The notes: generated by a model from the letters alone, not told the origin. Positions 54,201-64,000 are shown, counted from the first letter of the stretch. The stretch is DNA of 64,000 bases from Hydractinia symbiolongicarpus (GCF_029227915.1 NC_079877.1:34065851-34129850); one strand, 5' to 3'. A program made the numbers and translations.

Positions 54201-56366
54201 GCTTGCATCGTTTGTAACAGTGAAACGATTGACTGCGGAACTTAATTGAACTGACTTTGGATTTTCAAGTTATGAATGTGATAAATAAAACAATTGGACT
54301 CCAAGAAGTAAGATTCTTCTTAATTTGACATGATTGCTTGAACTCAGTGATTACACTGGGCACTCTGAGAGCGCTTTACATAAAAAGTTAGATAAATAAA
54401 TCATTTTCTGATGTGGGACCAATCCTATCAGTTAGGGTGCGCTGAAGAAATAGAGACAGTTTCATAAAACACATTTCACTGACTTTCTAACGGCATCAGT
54501 CAGTTTAAGTTACCATGGTTGCGTCACATATTCGTACAAACATCTATTTAGCAATATCTTTCTGATTATACTAGGTTGCATCGCTTTCAACAGTGAAACG
54601 ATTGACCGTGGGACTAAATTGAACTGATTTTAGACTTTCACCTTATGAATGTGATAAATAACACAATTGGTCTCTGAGAAAAAACATTCTTCTTAATTTG
54701 ACATGATTGCCGGAAGTCAGCGATTACACTGGGAACTCTGGGAGCGCTTTACGTAAAAACTTAGATAAATAAGTCATTTTTTATTGTGTGACCAATCCTA
54801 GCCGTTAGCGCACGCTGAGTAAATAGAGACAGTTTCATAAAATACATTTTATTGACCTTCTAACTGGATCAGTCCGTCTGAGTTACAACGGTTGCGTCAC
54901 ATATTCGTACCAACATGTTATTAGGAATATTGTTCTGATACTACTAGGTTGCATCGCTTTTAACAGTGAAACGATTGACTGTGGGACGTACTTGAACTGA
55001 CTTTGGACTTTCACCATATAGATGCGATAAATAAAACAATTGGACTCCAAGAAATAACATTCTTCACAATTTGACATGATTGCTTGAAGTCGGCGATTAC
55101 ACTGGGCGCTGTGGTAGCGCTTTTATTACAAGCTTAGATAAATAAGTCAGTTTATACTGTGGGACCAATCCTAGCCGTTAGCGCGCTGAAAAAATAAAGA
55201 GAGGTTCATAAAATAAATTTAATTGACTTTCTCACGGCATCAGTCTATTTGAGTTACAATGGCTGCGTCACATGTTCGTACCAACATGTATTTAGCGATA
55301 TTTCCTGATATTACTAGGTTGCGTCGCTTTTAACAGTGAAACGGTGGACTGTGGGACTTAATTCAACTGACATTGGACTTTGACCTTATAAATGTGATAA
55401 ATGACACAATTGGACTTCAAGAAATAACATTCTTCTTAATTTGACATGATTGCTTGAACTCAGTGATTACACTGGGCACTCTGAGAGCGCTTTACATAAA
55501 AATTTAGATAATTAAATCATTTTTTAGTGTTGGACCAATCCTAGCCGTTAGTGCGCGCTGAAGAAATAGAGACAGTTTCATAAAACATATTTCATTGACT
55601 TTCTAAAGGCATCAGTCAGTTTGAGTTACCACGGTTGCGTCACATATTCGTACAAACATCTTTTTAGCAATATCTTTCTGATTATACTAGGTTGCATCGC
55701 TTTCAACAGTGAAACGATTGACTGTGGGACTAAATTGATTTGATTTTGGACTTTCACCTTATTAATGTGATAAATAAAACAACTGGACTCCAAGAAATAA
55801 CATTCTTGATTGAAACAAATAACATTCTTTATAATTTGACATAATTGCTTAAAATCAGCGATTACACTGGGCGCTGTGGTAGTGCTTGATTTAAAAACTT
55901 AGATAAATAAGTCAGTTTTTACTGTGGAACCAATCCTAGCCGTTAGCGCACGCCGAGTAAATAGAAAGAGTTTCATAAAATACATGTCATTGACTTTCTA
56001 ACGGTATAAGTCCGTTTGAATTACAACGGTTGCGTCACATAATCGTACAAACATGTATTTAGCAATGTTTTTTTGATATTACTAGGTTGCATCGCTTTTA
56101 ACAGTGAAATTATTTAAAAAGTTAGATAAATAAGTCATTTTTACTGTGGGACCAATCCTAGCCGTTAGCGCGCGCTGAGTGAATAGAGAGAGTTTCATGA
56201 AATACATTTCATTGACTTTCTAACGGTATCAGTCCGTTTGAGTTACAACAGATGCGTCAGATATTCTTACGAAAAAGTATTTAGCGATATTATTCTGATA
56301 TTTCTAGGTTGCATCGCTTTTAAGAGTGAAACGATTAATTGTGGGACTTAATTGAGCTGATTTTGG
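48300..56366 (+). repeat. Segmental duplication copy B (X-Y)
   Basis: About 8,067 bp repeating copy A at offset 10,173 but with a single Y (54,259-56,366). It appears nearly identical to copy A; one difference noticed is GATTGTGTGACTTAAT near 39,220 against GATTGTGGGACTTAAT in this copy. The left edge follows GAGCTGATTTTGGA; the right edge is where the third Y ends at the same motif and continues into the end monomer. Either a recent 8-kb duplication followed by Y amplification, or loss of one Y from this copy, would give this layout. Confidence 0.88.
54259..56366 (+). repeat. Y unit copy 3 (2,106 bp)
   Basis: Third copy, 10,173 bp after copy 1 and 8,067 bp after copy 2, again with the 22-bp duplication (about 55,795 and 55,817) and the deletion monomer near 56,108. 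It ends at the same GAGCTGATTTTGGA motif, here continuing into CTTTGACCTTATAAATG of the end monomer. Confidence 0.88.
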
Positions 56367-56509
56367 ACTTTGACCTTATAAATGTGATAAATAAAACAAT
56401 TGTACTCCAAGAAATAACATTCTTCTTAATTTAGCATGATTTCTTGATCTCAGGGATTACGCTGGGCGCTGTGGTAGCCCTTTATTTAAAAATTTAGATA
56501 AATAAGTCA
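56367..56509 (+). repeat. Degenerate end monomer of the left array
   Basis: The last partial monomer before the retrotransposon has more changes than its neighbours: TTTAGCATGATTTCTTGATC for the usual TTTGACATGATTGCTGGAAC, CAGGGATTACGC, and GTAGCCC, which breaks the hairpin arm. It ends at GATAAATAAGTCA, where the next base block is no longer satellite. Accumulated changes at an array edge are expected when homogenisation is weak there. Confidence 0.75.
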
Positions 56510-56510
56510 A

Positions 56511-57923
56511 AATTTTAATCAATCGTTAAAAAGTTCTGAATTTCCAACATCTTTGAAAAACGCAGATATTACTCCTAAACACAAAAAAGGACTGCGCACT
56601 GAAAAGGCGAACTATAGACCTGTAAGCGTCCTATCGAACATCTCAAAAATCTATGAAAGATGCATGTATGACCAAATATACACCTTCTTCGAGCCATTAT
56701 TTTCGAAACTTCAATTTTGTTTTCGCAAGGGTCACAGTTCACAACAATGCCTCATAAGTATGATTGAAAAATGGAAAAACAGTCTTGACAAAGGTGGCAC
56801 ATTTGGAGCGCTTTTAACTGATTTGTCTAAGGCATTTGACTGCATACCACACGAGCTATGACTAGCAAAACTTCATGCATATGGCTTTGATATGAACTCT
56901 TTGCTGTTTATAAAATCGTACCTAATTGACAGGAAACAGCGAGTACGTATAAATAACAATTATAGTACATGGAAAAAAATAAAATACGGCGTACCGCAAG
57001 GATCAATTTTGGGTCCTTTGCTTTTCAATATATTTTTATGCGACCTTTTCCTTTTTGTCCCATATATGGACATTGTCAACTATGCTGATGATACAACCCT
57101 ATTTTCAATAGGAAAGAATATCAACGAAGTTATTGAAAAGATTGAATATGCAGCAATTATAATATTTACTTGGTTTGAAAATAACGGTATGAAAGCCAAC
57201 CCAGAAAAATCACATTTTTTTACTAACAAAACTGATGTACGATTAAAAGTTTGTGATGAACTTCTAAACAATTCTCAAACTGAGAAACTGCTTGGTATAA
57301 CCATAGACCACAAACTTTTTTTCGAGGAACATGTTAATCAGCTCTGTAACAAGGCAGGCCAGAAAGTTAGTGCGCTTGCAAGGTTATCTTCCTTCATGAC
57401 ATTATACCAGCGAAAGCTGATTATTAATGCTTTTGTCACTAGTCATTTTTCGTACTGTCCATTAGTATGGATGTGTCACTGTCGTAAATTAAACAATAGG
57501 ATAAACCATATACATGAAAGAGCACTAAGAATTATCTATCAAGACTATCAATCCTCATTTAAAGAGCTTTTATCAAAAAATGGGAGCGCTACAATTCACC
57601 AAACGAACTTACCCATCCTTGTTACTGAGCTGTATAAAGCTAAAACAAAAACAGGTCCAGAAATGTTGAATGAAATTTCTATTTTTCCTGAACCAGTGTA
57701 TAATTTGAGGAAGGACAAACTTAAGAGTAACAAAATATTTTCAGTGAGATATGGGATCGAAACACTGTCTAATGTTGGGTTAAAGCTTTGGAACTCTTTG
57801 CCTAACGAGTATCGGAACGCTGGTACTTTAATTGAGTTTAGAAACAAAATAAGAAACTGGATTCCAAACCATTGTCCTTGCAGAATATGCAAAACGTTTA
57901 TACCTGAATTAGGTTTTCTTTAG
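56511..57923 (+). pseudogene. LINE reverse transcriptase fragment, one nonsense codon
   Basis: A 470-residue fragment of a non-LTR retrotransposon polymerase, which would copy element RNA into DNA at a nicked chromosomal target. The frame is open from the left junction (NFNQSLKSSEFP upstream of LKNADITP), so the family-typical protein extended further N-terminally. Visible motifs: NYRPVS near residue 34; palm motif A LTDLSKAFD with its catalytic Asp at 104 (codon 56,820); YGVPQGSILGPLLF with GVPQGS from 160 (56,988); catalytic YADD at 191-194 (57,081-57,092); and a C-terminal C-P-C-R-I-C motif at 455-460 (57,873-57,890), shortly before the TAG at 57,921. A single in-frame TGA at 56,859-56,861 (position 117) interrupts it just after motif A; reading frame is otherwise intact, with no frameshift. 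There is no start codon of its own: the part before the TGA could begin only at TTG (56,553), so expression is unlikely. Clade is uncertain. Confidence 0.92.
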
Positions 57924-58280
57924 TTTCCCCGTTGTCTTCCTTCGCCAGTTGTGGAGCGGGAACTCAGTTAAACATGTCTTGCGGTGCGACGGTTTAGGTG
58001 GGGTGGTATCATATGAGAATATTCTAGCCTTATTATCTGGTTGTATATTATTTTCTCTCGACCCCTGCCTGGGAAGTTTGACTGAGTTCCTGGAACCACC
58101 ACTACATAGCCTTGACATATTTTTAACATATTATTTATATTATTTAAAATACTTAAAAAAAATGGTATATACGGTATTCCTTATAGATTTTTTATATTCA
58201 GTTATTTATTGTTTTTAATGTTTTTAAAGTTGACTTTAATTAGCCTCAGAGCTACATTTTCTTGTAAATTTGTCAACTAT
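57924..58280 (+). other. Retrotransposon 3' untranslated region
   Basis: Between the reverse transcriptase stop and the A-rich tail lies about 350 bp of non-satellite sequence, first mixed in composition (GGTTTAGGTGGGGTGGTATC near 57,990), then strongly AT-rich from about 58,120. Open frames of 60-90 codons exist on both strands (for example 57,949-58,218) but none resembles a known protein. It probably contains the structure recognised by the element's own reverse transcriptase, as in related families; no specific stem was worked out. Confidence 0.75.
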
Positions 58281-58318
58281 AAATAAATTAATAAAATAAA
58301 AAAAATAAAATAAAAAAA
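58281..58318 (+). repeat. A-rich 3' tail with AATAAA signals
   Basis: AAATAAATTAATAAAATAAA followed by further A4-8/T units forms a simple A-rich tail. AATAAA polyadenylation-type hexamers occur from 58,282. The tail runs directly into inverted satellite, sharing AATA with the satellite's AAATACATG, so the exact junction is ambiguous by about 5 bp. Confidence 0.85.
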
Positions 58319-58423
58319 TACATGTTGGTACGAATATGTGACGCAACCGAATGAAGTCCCACAGTCAATTGTTTCACTGTTAAAAGCCATGCAACCTGCT
58401 AATATCTGAAACTTATCGCTAAA
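58319..58423 (-). repeat. Truncated first monomer of the inverted array
   Basis: Only 105 bp separate the first two TACATGTTGG anchors instead of about 372. GACGCAACCG jumps directly to AATGAAGTCCCACAG, removing about 267 bp. The deletion abuts the retrotransposon tail and fits rearrangement at an array edge. Confidence 0.85.
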
Positions 58424-59532
58424 TACATGTTGGTTCCAATATGTGACGCAACCGTTGTAACTCAAACCGACTGATACCGTTAGAAAGTAAATGAAATGTA
58501 GTTTTTGAGACTGTCTTTTTTTCTTCAGCGCGAGCTAACGGCTAGTATTGGTCCCACAGTAAAAAATGACTTATTTATCTACATTTTTTAATAAAGCGCT
58601 ATCACAGCGCCCAGTGTAATCGTTGAGTTCAAGCAATCATGTCAAATTAAGAAGAAAGTTATTTTTTGGAGTCCAATTGTCTCATTTATCACATTTATGA
58701 TGTCAAAGTGAAAAATCAGTTCAATTAAATCCCACAGTCAATCGTTTCACTGTTAAAAGCGATGCAACCTATCAGAAACATATCGCTAAATACATGTTGG
58801 TACGAATATGTTGCGCAACTGTTGTAACTCAAACGCACTGATACCGCTAGAAAGTCAATGAAATGTAGTTTTTGAAACTGTCTCTAATTTCTTCAGGGCG
58901 CGCTAACGGCAAGGATTGCTCCAACAGTAAAAAATGACTTATTTATCTAACCTTTTAAATGAAGTGCTACCACAGCGCCCAGTGTAATCGCTGAGTTCCA
59001 GCAACCATGTCAGATTAAGAAGAAAGTTACTTCTTGGATTTCAATTGTTTCCTTTCTCACATTCATAAGGTCAAAGTCCGAAGTCAGTTCAATTAAGTCC
59101 CACAGTCAATCGTTTCACTGTTAAAAGCGATGCAACCTTGTAATATCGGAAACATATCGCTAAATACATGTTGGTACGAATATTTGACGCAACCGTTGTG
59201 ACTCAAACGGACTGATACCCTTAGAAAGTCAATGAAATAAAGTTTTTGAAACTGTCTCCATTTCCTCAGCATGCGCTAACGGCAAAGATTGGTCCCACAG
59301 TTCAAAAGAATTATCCAAATTTCTAATTGAAACGCTACCGCAGCGCCCAGCGTAACAACTGAATTCCAGCAATCATGTCAGATTAAGAAGAAAGTTACTT
59401 CTTGGATTTCAATTGTTTCCTTTCTCACATTCATAAGGTCAAAGTCCGAAGTCAGTTCAATAAAGTCCCACAGTCCATCGTTTCACTGTTAAAAGCGATG
59501 CAACCTTGTAATATCGGAAACATATCGCTAAA

Positions 59533-62500
59533 TACATGTTGGAACGAATATTTGACGCAACCGTTGTAACTCAAACGGACTGATACCCTAAGAAAGTCAA
59601 TGAGATAATGTTTTTGAGACTGTCTTTTTTTCTTCAGCGCAAGCTAACGGCTAGGATTGGTCCCACAGTAAAAAATGACTTATTTATCTACATTTTTTAA
59701 TAAAGCGCTATCACAACGCCCAGTGTAATCGTTGAGTTCAAGCAATCATGTCAAATTAAGAAGAAAGTTATTTCTTGGAGTCCAATTGTCTCATTTATCA
59801 CATTTATAAGTTCAAAGTCCAAAATCAGTTCAATGAAGTCCCACAGTCAATTGTTTCACTGTTAAAAGCCATGCAACCTGGTAATATCTGAAACATATCG
59901 CTAAATACATGTTGGTACGAATATGTGACGCAACCTTTGTGACTTAAACGGACTGATACCGCTAGAAACTCAATGAAATGTAGGTTTTAAAACTGTCTCT
60001 ATATCTTCAACGAGTGCTAACGGCTAGGATTGGTCCCACTGTAAATAATGACTTAATTATCTACATTTTTAAATGAGGCGCTACCACAGCGCCCAGTGTA
60101 ATCGTTGAGTTCCAGCAATCATGTCAAAATAAGAAGAATGTTATTTCTTGGGGTCCAATTGGCTCATTTATCACATTTATAATGTCAAAGTCAAAAATCA
60201 GTTCAATTAAATCCCACAGTCAATCGTTTTACTGTTAAAAGCGATGCAACCTTGTAATATCAGAAACATATCGCTAAATACATGTTGGTACGAATATGTT
60301 GCGCAGCTGTTGTAATTCAAACGCACTGATACCGCTAGAAAGTCAATGAAATGTAGTTTTTGAAACTGTCTCTAATTTCTTCAGGTCGCGCTAACGGCAA
60401 GGATTGCTCCAACAGTAAAAAATGACTTATTTATCTAAATTTTTAAATAAAGCGCTACCACAGCGCCCAGTGTAATAGCTGAGTTCCAGCAACCATGTCA
60501 GATTAAGAAGAAAGTTACTTCTTGGATTTCAATTGTTTCCTTTCTCACATTCATAAGGTCAAAGTCCGAAGTCAGTTCAATTAAGTCCCACAGTCAATTG
60601 TTTCACTGTTAAAAGCGATGCAACCTTGTAATATCAGAAACATATCGCTAAAAACATGTTGGTACGAATATTTGACGCAACCGTTTTAAATCAAACGGAC
60701 TGATACCCTTAGAAAGTCAATGAAAAAAAGTTTTTGAAACTGTCTCCATTTCCTCAGCATGCGCTAACAACAAAGATTGGTCCCACAGTTCAAAAGAATT
60801 ATCCAAATTTCTAAATGAAGCGCTACCGCAGCGCCCAGCGTAACCACTGAATTCCAGCAATCATGTCAAAATGAGAAAAATGTTATTTCTTGCAGTCCAA
60901 TTGGCTCATTTACCACATTTATAAGTTCAAAGTCCAAAATCAGTTCAATGAAGTCCCACAGTCAATTGTTTCACTGTTAAAAGCCATGCAACCTGGTAAT
61001 ATCTGAAACATATCGCAAAATACATGTTGGTTCCAATATGTGACGCAACCGTTGTAACTCAAACCTACTGATACCGTTAGAAAGTCAATGAAATGTAGTT
61101 TTTGAGACTGTCTATTTTTCTTCAGCGCGAGATAACGGCTAGGATTGGTCCCACAGTAAAAAATGACTTATTTATCTACATTTTTTAATAAAGCGCTATC
61201 ACAGCGCCCAGTGTAATTGTTGAGTTCAAGCAATCATGTCAAATTAGGAAGATTGTTATTTCTTGGAGTCCAATTGTCTCATTTATCACATTTATAAGTT
61301 CAAAGTCCAAAATCAGTTCAATGAAGTCCCACAGTCAATTGTTTCACTGTTAAAAGCCATGCAACCTGGTAATATCTGAAACATATCGCTAAATACATGT
61401 TGGTACGAATATGTGACACAACCGTTGTGACCCAAACGGACTGATACCGCTAGAAACTCAATGAAATGTAGGTTTTAAAACTGTCTCTATATCTTCAGCG
61501 AGTGCTAACGGCTAGGATTGGTCCCACTATAAATAATGACTTAATTATCTACATTTTAAATGAGGCGCTACCACAGCGCCCAGTGTAATCGCTGAGTTTC
61601 AGTAATCATGTCAAATTAAGAAGAATGTTTTTTCTTGGAGTCCAATTGTCTCATTTATCATATTTATAAGGTCAAAATCAAAAATCAGTTCAATTAAGTC
61701 CCACAGTCAATCGTTTCACTGTTAAAAGCCATGCAACCTAGTAACATTAGAAAAATATCGCTAAATACATGTTGGTTCCAATATGTGACGCAACCGTTGT
61801 AACTCAAACCGACTGATGCCGTTAGAAAGTCAATGAAATGTAGTTTTTGAAACTGTCTTTATTTCTTCAGCGCGAGCTAACGGCAAGGATTGGTCCCACA
61901 GTAAAAAATGACTTATTTATCTAAATTTCTAAATGAAGCGCTACCGCAGCGCCCAGTGTAACCGCCGAATTCCAGCAATCATGTCAAAATAAGAAGAATG
62001 TTATTTCTTGGCGTCCAATTGGCTCATTTATCACATTTATAAGTTCAAAGTCCAAAATCAGTTCAATGAAGTCCCACAGTCAATTGTTTCATTGTTAAAA
62101 GCCATGCAACCTGGTAATATCTGGAACATATCGCTAAATACATGTTGGTTCCAATATGTGACGCAACCGTTGTAACTCAAACCGACTGATACCGTTAGAA
62201 AGTAAATGAAATGTAGTTTTTGAAACTGTCTTTATTTCTTCAGCGCGAGCTAACGGCAAGGATTGGTCCCACAGTAAAAAAGGACTTATTTATCTAAACT
62301 TCTAAATGAAGCGCTACCGCAGCGCCCAGTGTAACCGCCGAATTCTAGCAATCATGTCAAAATAAGAAGAATGTTATTTCTTGGCGTCCAATTGGCTCAT
62401 TTATCACATTTATAAATTCAAAGTCCAAAATCAGTTCAATGAAGTCTCACAGTCAATTGTTTCACTGTTAAAACCATGCAACCTGGTAATATCTGGAACA

Positions 62501-64000
62501 TATCGCTAAATACATGTTGGTTCCAATATGTGACGCAACCGTTGTAACTCAAACCGACTGATACCGTTAGAAAGTAAATGAAATATAGTTTCTGAGACTG
62601 TCTTTTTTTCTTCAGCGCGAGCTAACGGCTAGGATTGGTCCCACAGTAAAAAATGACTTATTTATCTACATTTTTTAATAAAGCGCTATCACAGCGCCCA
62701 GTGTAATCGTTGAGTTCAAGCAATCATGTCAAAATAAGAAGAAAGTTATTTCTTGGAGTCCAATTGTCTCATTTATCACATTTATAAGTTCAAAGTCCAA
62801 AATCAGTTCAATGAAGTCCCACAGTCAATTGTTTCACTGTCAAAAGCCATGCAACCTGGTAATATCTGAAACATATCGCTAAATACATGTTGGTACGAAT
62901 ATGTGACGCAACCGTTGTGACTTAAACGGACTGATACCGCTAGAAACTCAATGAAATGTAGGTTTTAAAACTGTCTCTATATCTTCAGCGAGTGCTAACG
63001 GCCAGGATTGGTCCCACTGTAAATAATGACTTAATTATCTACATTTTAAATGAGGCGCTACCATAGCGCCCAGTGTAATCGCTGAGTTCCAGTAATCATG
63101 TCAAATTAAGAAGAATGTTTTTTCTTGGAGTCCAATTGTCTCATTGATCATATTTATAAGGTCAAAATCAAAAATCAGTTCAATGAAGTCCCACAGTCAA
63201 TTGTTTCACTGTCAAAAGCCATGCAACCTGGTAATATCTGAAACATATCGCTAAATACATGTTGGTACGAATATGTGACGCAACCGTTGTGACTTAAACG
63301 GACTGATACCGCTAGAAACTCAATGAAATGTAGGTTTTAAAACTGTCTCTATATCTTCAGCGAGTGCTAACGGCTAGGATTGGTCCCACTGTAAATAATG
63401 ACTTAATTATATATATTTTTAAACGAGGCGCTCCCACAGCGCCCAGTGTAATCGCTGAATTCCAGCAATCATGTCAAAATAAGAAGAATGTTATTTCTTG
63501 GGGTCCAATTGGCTCATTTATCACATTTAAAATGTCAAAGTCAAAAATCAGTTCAATGAAGTCCCACAGTCAATTGTTTCACTGTCAAAAGCCATGCAAC
63601 CTGGTAATATCTGAAACATATCGCTAAATACATGTTGGTACAAATATGTGACGCAACCGTTGTGACTTAAACGGACTGATACCGCTAGAAACTCAATGAA
63701 ATGTAGGTTTTAAAACTGTCTCTATATCTTCAGCGAGTGCTAACGGCCAGGATTGGTCCCACTGTAAATAATGACTTAATTATCTACATTTTAAATGAGG
63801 CGCTACCATAGCGCCCAGTGTAATCGCTGAGTTCCAGTAATCATGTCAAATTAAGAAGAATGTTTTTTCTTGGAGTCCAATTGTCTCATTTATCATATTT
63901 ATAAGGTCAAAATCAAAAATCAGTTCAATGAAGTCCCACAGTTAATTGTTTCACTGTCAAAAGCCATGCAACCTGGTAATATCTGAAACATATCGCTAAA
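59533..64000 (-). repeat. Tetramer HOR in the right array, ~1,490-bp unit
   Basis: GGTTTTAAAACTGTCTC anchors at 59,983, 61,471 and 62,961 are 1,488 and 1,490 bp apart, and the accompanying monomers match in order (GAGACTGTCTTTTTTTCTTC near 59,620, 61,105 and 62,595; AAGTTCAAAGTCCAAAATC near 59,807, 61,285 and 62,785). The unit copies are 59,533-61,020, 61,021-62,510 and 62,511 onward, the last altered by a local monomer amplification. The 58,801 to 60,289 pair (TACGAATATGTTGCGCA) has the same 1,488-bp offset, so the period probably reaches back to 58.8 kb. Confidence 0.78.
62812..64000 (-). repeat. Recent single-monomer amplification at the window end
   Basis: The segment with CACTGTCAAAAGCCATGC and GTTGTGACTTAAACGGACTG through GGTTTTAAAACTGTC repeats at about 62,812, 63,185, 63,557 and 63,930, each 372-373 bp apart and nearly identical. 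The accompanying GCGCTACCATAGCGCC variant is shared only by alternate copies (63,056 and 63,801, offset 745 bp). Local unequal exchange has replaced part of the tetramer pattern here. Confidence 0.75.

Larger units (their letters stand above)
1..56509 (+). repeat. Left satellite array, ~372-bp monomer, direct orientation
   Basis: About 150 head-to-tail copies of one monomer family fill this stretch. Landmarks recur in fixed order in every copy: GTCCGTTTGAGTTACAACGG, TTGCGTCACATATTCGTAC, AGGTTGCATCGCTTTTAACA, GACTGTGGGACTTAATT, TTGGACTTTGACCTTATAAA, TTCTTCTTAATTTGACATGA, GAACTCAGCGATTACACTGG, a GCGCT/AGCGC hairpin, TTTACTGTGGGACCAA, a GCGCGC motif, then TACATTTCATTGACTTTCTA. Spacing between anchors gives a period near 372 bp (4,095 bp for 11 monomers; 1,492 for 4; 2,233 for 6). 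The monomers are AT-rich, differ from each other by substitutions and 1-6-bp indels, and have no conserved reading frame. I do not recognise the family by name. A centromeric or pericentromeric role is inference from size and organisation only. Confidence 0.97.
56510..58318 (+). mobile_element. 5'-truncated non-LTR (LINE) retrotransposon
   Basis: A 1.8-kb non-satellite insert. It opens inside a reverse transcriptase frame, carries the remaining reverse transcriptase and a Cys-containing C-terminus, then a 3' untranslated region of about 350 bp and an A-rich tail. The lack of long terminal repeats, the 5' truncation and the A-rich 3' end are typical of target-primed reverse transcription. The apurinic-type endonuclease and any first open reading frame are absent. 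Reverse transcriptase style suggests the CR1/L2/Rex1-jockey assemblage, but I cannot place it in a clade without alignment. I found no target-site duplication: the left flank ends GATAAATAAGTCA and the right flank begins TACATGTTGGTACG. The satellite on the two sides has opposite orientation. It is the only transposon copy in the window. Confidence 0.9.
58319..64000 (-). repeat. Right satellite array, same family, inverted orientation
   Basis: About 15 copies of the same monomer family read on the minus strand. TACATGTTGG anchors lie at 58,319, 58,424, 58,791, 59,165, 59,533, 59,906, 60,279, (60,653 as AACATGTT), 61,021, 61,394, 61,766, 62,139, 62,511, 62,884, 63,256 and 63,629: spacing 367-374 bp after the first. 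Read in its own sense strand, this array carries GAGACAATTGG where the left array mostly has GACACAATTGG or AACACAATTGG, and AAAACTACATTTC where the left has AAAATACATTTC. It is therefore a separate subfamily and not a plain flip of the neighbouring left monomers. The hairpin is retained in most copies. The array runs off the window end. Confidence 0.95.

Noticed and set aside
1-56509. CRISPR array
   Set aside because: Units are about 372 bp with no short repeat and unique spacer alternation, and the context is eukaryotic.
56553-56555. TTG as a translation start for the reverse transcriptase
   Set aside because: The frame continues upstream with family-like residues to the insertion junction, so the protein is truncated rather than starting here.
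57596-57892. 98-codon minus-strand open frame over the reverse transcriptase
   Set aside because: Antisense shadow of the coding frame.
57949-58218. 89-codon open frame after the reverse transcriptase
   Set aside because: Located in the 3' untranslated region, rich in Leu/Tyr/Phe from AT-rich DNA and without recognisable motif.
56495-58335. Target-site duplication flanking the retrotransposon
   Set aside because: The left flank GATAAATAAGTCA and right flank TACATGTTGGTACG share no direct repeat; the AATA overlap at the tail is A-rich microhomology only.
63364-63627. 87-codon plus-strand open frame in the right array
   Set aside because: Same translation style as the chance frame at 20,228-20,446, because it is the same satellite read from the opposite strand.

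Overview
The window is almost entirely tandem satellite DNA with a monomer of about 372 bp. One 1.8-kb, 5'-truncated non-LTR retrotransposon interrupts it. There are no host protein genes, tRNA or rRNA genes, CRISPR arrays or bacterial-type signals. A long eukaryotic satellite with higher-order repeat (HOR) structure, plus an invertebrate-style LINE reverse transcriptase, points to a centromeric, pericentromeric or other heterochromatic block of a metazoan. The Cys-rich C-terminus of the reverse transcriptase resembles elements I recall from cnidarians and other marine invertebrates. That is memory, not a search, so the species stays open.

Layout. Positions 1-56,509 hold about 150 monomers, all in one orientation (called +). 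They fall into blocks: mixed monomers with trimer and 11-mer echoes (1-6,009); a nearly identical 2,233-bp hexamer duplicated in tandem (6,010-10,538); an echo of that block at a distance of 5,583 bp (11,163-12,655); a patchwork of reused trimers (12,656-18,240); diverged tetramers and dimers (18,241-22,560); a 2,232-bp hexamer pair (22,560-26,892); a mixed block (26,893-30,418); a very homogeneous 1,492-bp tetramer HOR with a five-monomer variant (30,419-38,120); and a large duplication of form X-Y-Y-X-Y at 38,120-56,366, with offsets of 10,173, 8,067 and 2,106 bp. A degenerate end monomer (56,367-56,509) closes the left array.

The retrotransposon occupies 56,510-58,318 on the + strand. It keeps most of the reverse transcriptase with one in-frame stop, a C-terminal Cys motif, a 3' untranslated region and an A-rich tail. 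Immediately after the tail the same satellite family resumes on the opposite strand (58,319-64,000, about 15 monomers). This right array belongs to a distinguishable subfamily with its own tetramer period of about 1,490 bp. The element therefore sits exactly where array polarity and subfamily change.

The satellite shows no coding capacity: its open frames are short, lie in different frames and recur only because the DNA recurs. The features worth attention are the HOR architecture, the polarity switch, the reused breakpoint in the X-Y duplication, and two short GC-rich self-complementary motifs retained in many of the AT-rich monomers. All coordinates and offsets were read by eye from anchor motifs. 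Block edges are good to roughly 10-50 bp unless an exact junction is given.
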